This document shows, one piece after another, positions 34,304-34,450 of a DNA stretch of 34,450 bases. The DNA is from an uncultured Sphingomonas sp. Its GTDB lineage: Bacteria; Pseudomonadota; Alphaproteobacteria; Sphingomonadales; Sphingomonadaceae. The DNA is taken from NCBI RefSeq assembly GCF_902806265.1, contig NZ_CADCVZ010000033.1, positions 1 to 34,450 on the forward strand. Direction: 5' to 3'. The notes beneath the pieces were generated by a model. It was given only the letters and a program-made list of their open reading frames with translations, did no database searches and was not told the origin of the DNA. The position numbers and the translations under genes were made by a program. The number at the start of each line of letters is the position of its first letter. Positions within the stretch are counted from its first letter, which is position 1.

Positions 34304-34450
34304 ATGCCCCGGCAGCAGAACCTCAAGGTCTACCGCACTCCGATCGGCTTCCACTACGCCTACGTGGCAGCTCCAAGTCAGAAGGCGGCACTTCCTGCCT
34401 GGGGCAGCGACTCCGACCTGTTCGCCCAGAAGATCGTGGAGCAGGTCACC
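34304..34450 (+). CDS. Small protein of unknown function, N-terminal part (partial)
   Basis: The first 49 codons of a gene that runs off the right edge. AGGAG ends 3 bases before the ATG. The protein starts basic (P-R-Q-Q-N-L-K-V-Y-R-T) and continues T-P-I-G-F-H-Y-A-Y-V-A-A-P-S-Q-K-A-A-L and A-W-G-S-D-S-D-L-F-A. I have the impression of a small protein type frequent in sphingomonads, sometimes loosely named TolA-like, but I cannot support a function. The frame has no stop to the edge, and its codon use fits the local coding style. Confidence 0.65.
   Translation, partial: MPRQQNLKVYRTPIGFHYAYVAAPSQKAALPAWGSDSDLFAQKIVEQVT

Overview
This GC-rich, densely packed window looks like chromosomal DNA of an alphaproteobacterium, most likely a sphingomonad (Sphingomonadaceae). 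The basis is the gene order divL-tsaE-amgK-murU-addB-addA-trxA, a DivL with tyrosine in place of the phospho-accepting histidine, an alphaproteobacterial DksA with one cysteine at its finger position, a protein of the RcdA/DUF1465 family, an imuA-imuB-dnaE2 mutasome with a GAAC-N7-GAAC type LexA box, and a sphingomonad-type TonB-dependent receptor end. No genome comparison could be run, so the genus is an inference.

Layout. 1-602: 3' end of a TonB-dependent receptor. 698-8159: a tightly coupled run on the + strand, divL (cell-cycle pseudokinase), tsaE (tRNA t6A ATPase), amgK and murU (recycling of cell-wall sugars) and addB, with stop/start overlaps at every junction. A small reverse-strand membrane protein (8160-8348) separates addB from addA (8419-11817); AddAB is the double-strand-break helicase-nuclease. 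trxA follows, then a reverse-strand GFA/CENP-V-like protein, secA, putA (bifunctional proline catabolism) and an unrecognised lipoprotein. 19299-20251 (reverse): tRNA-Asn(GTT) and NAD kinase. 20373-23939: an EAL-domain c-di-GMP phosphodiesterase overlapping surE tail to tail, dksA, two divergent small YdcH-like proteins and an RcdA-like protein. 23948-25533: iron-type alcohol dehydrogenase and a hot-dog thioesterase, closed by a large REP-like inverted repeat shared with the convergent nitronate monooxygenase-like gene (25599-26552).

26631-33968 is the most unusual part: a LexA-controlled translesion mutagenesis locus. imuA and imuB overlap by 86 bases. ImuB carries a roughly 345-residue repeat-bearing insertion right after its first beta strand. 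A reverse-strand Phd/YefM-PIN toxin-antitoxin pair sits between imuB and dnaE2, so dnaE2 is cut off from the LexA-controlled promoter by antisense genes and has no recognisable LexA box of its own. The end of the window (33969-34450) holds a palindrome, a possible 29-residue membrane peptide and the start of a small protein that runs off the edge.

Functional themes: DNA repair and mutagenesis (AddAB, ImuA-ImuB-DnaE2), CtrA-type cell-cycle control (DivL, RcdA-like), cell-wall recycling (AmgK/MurU), secretion (SecA) and housekeeping metabolism. No CRISPR array, prophage, insertion sequence or rRNA was seen.
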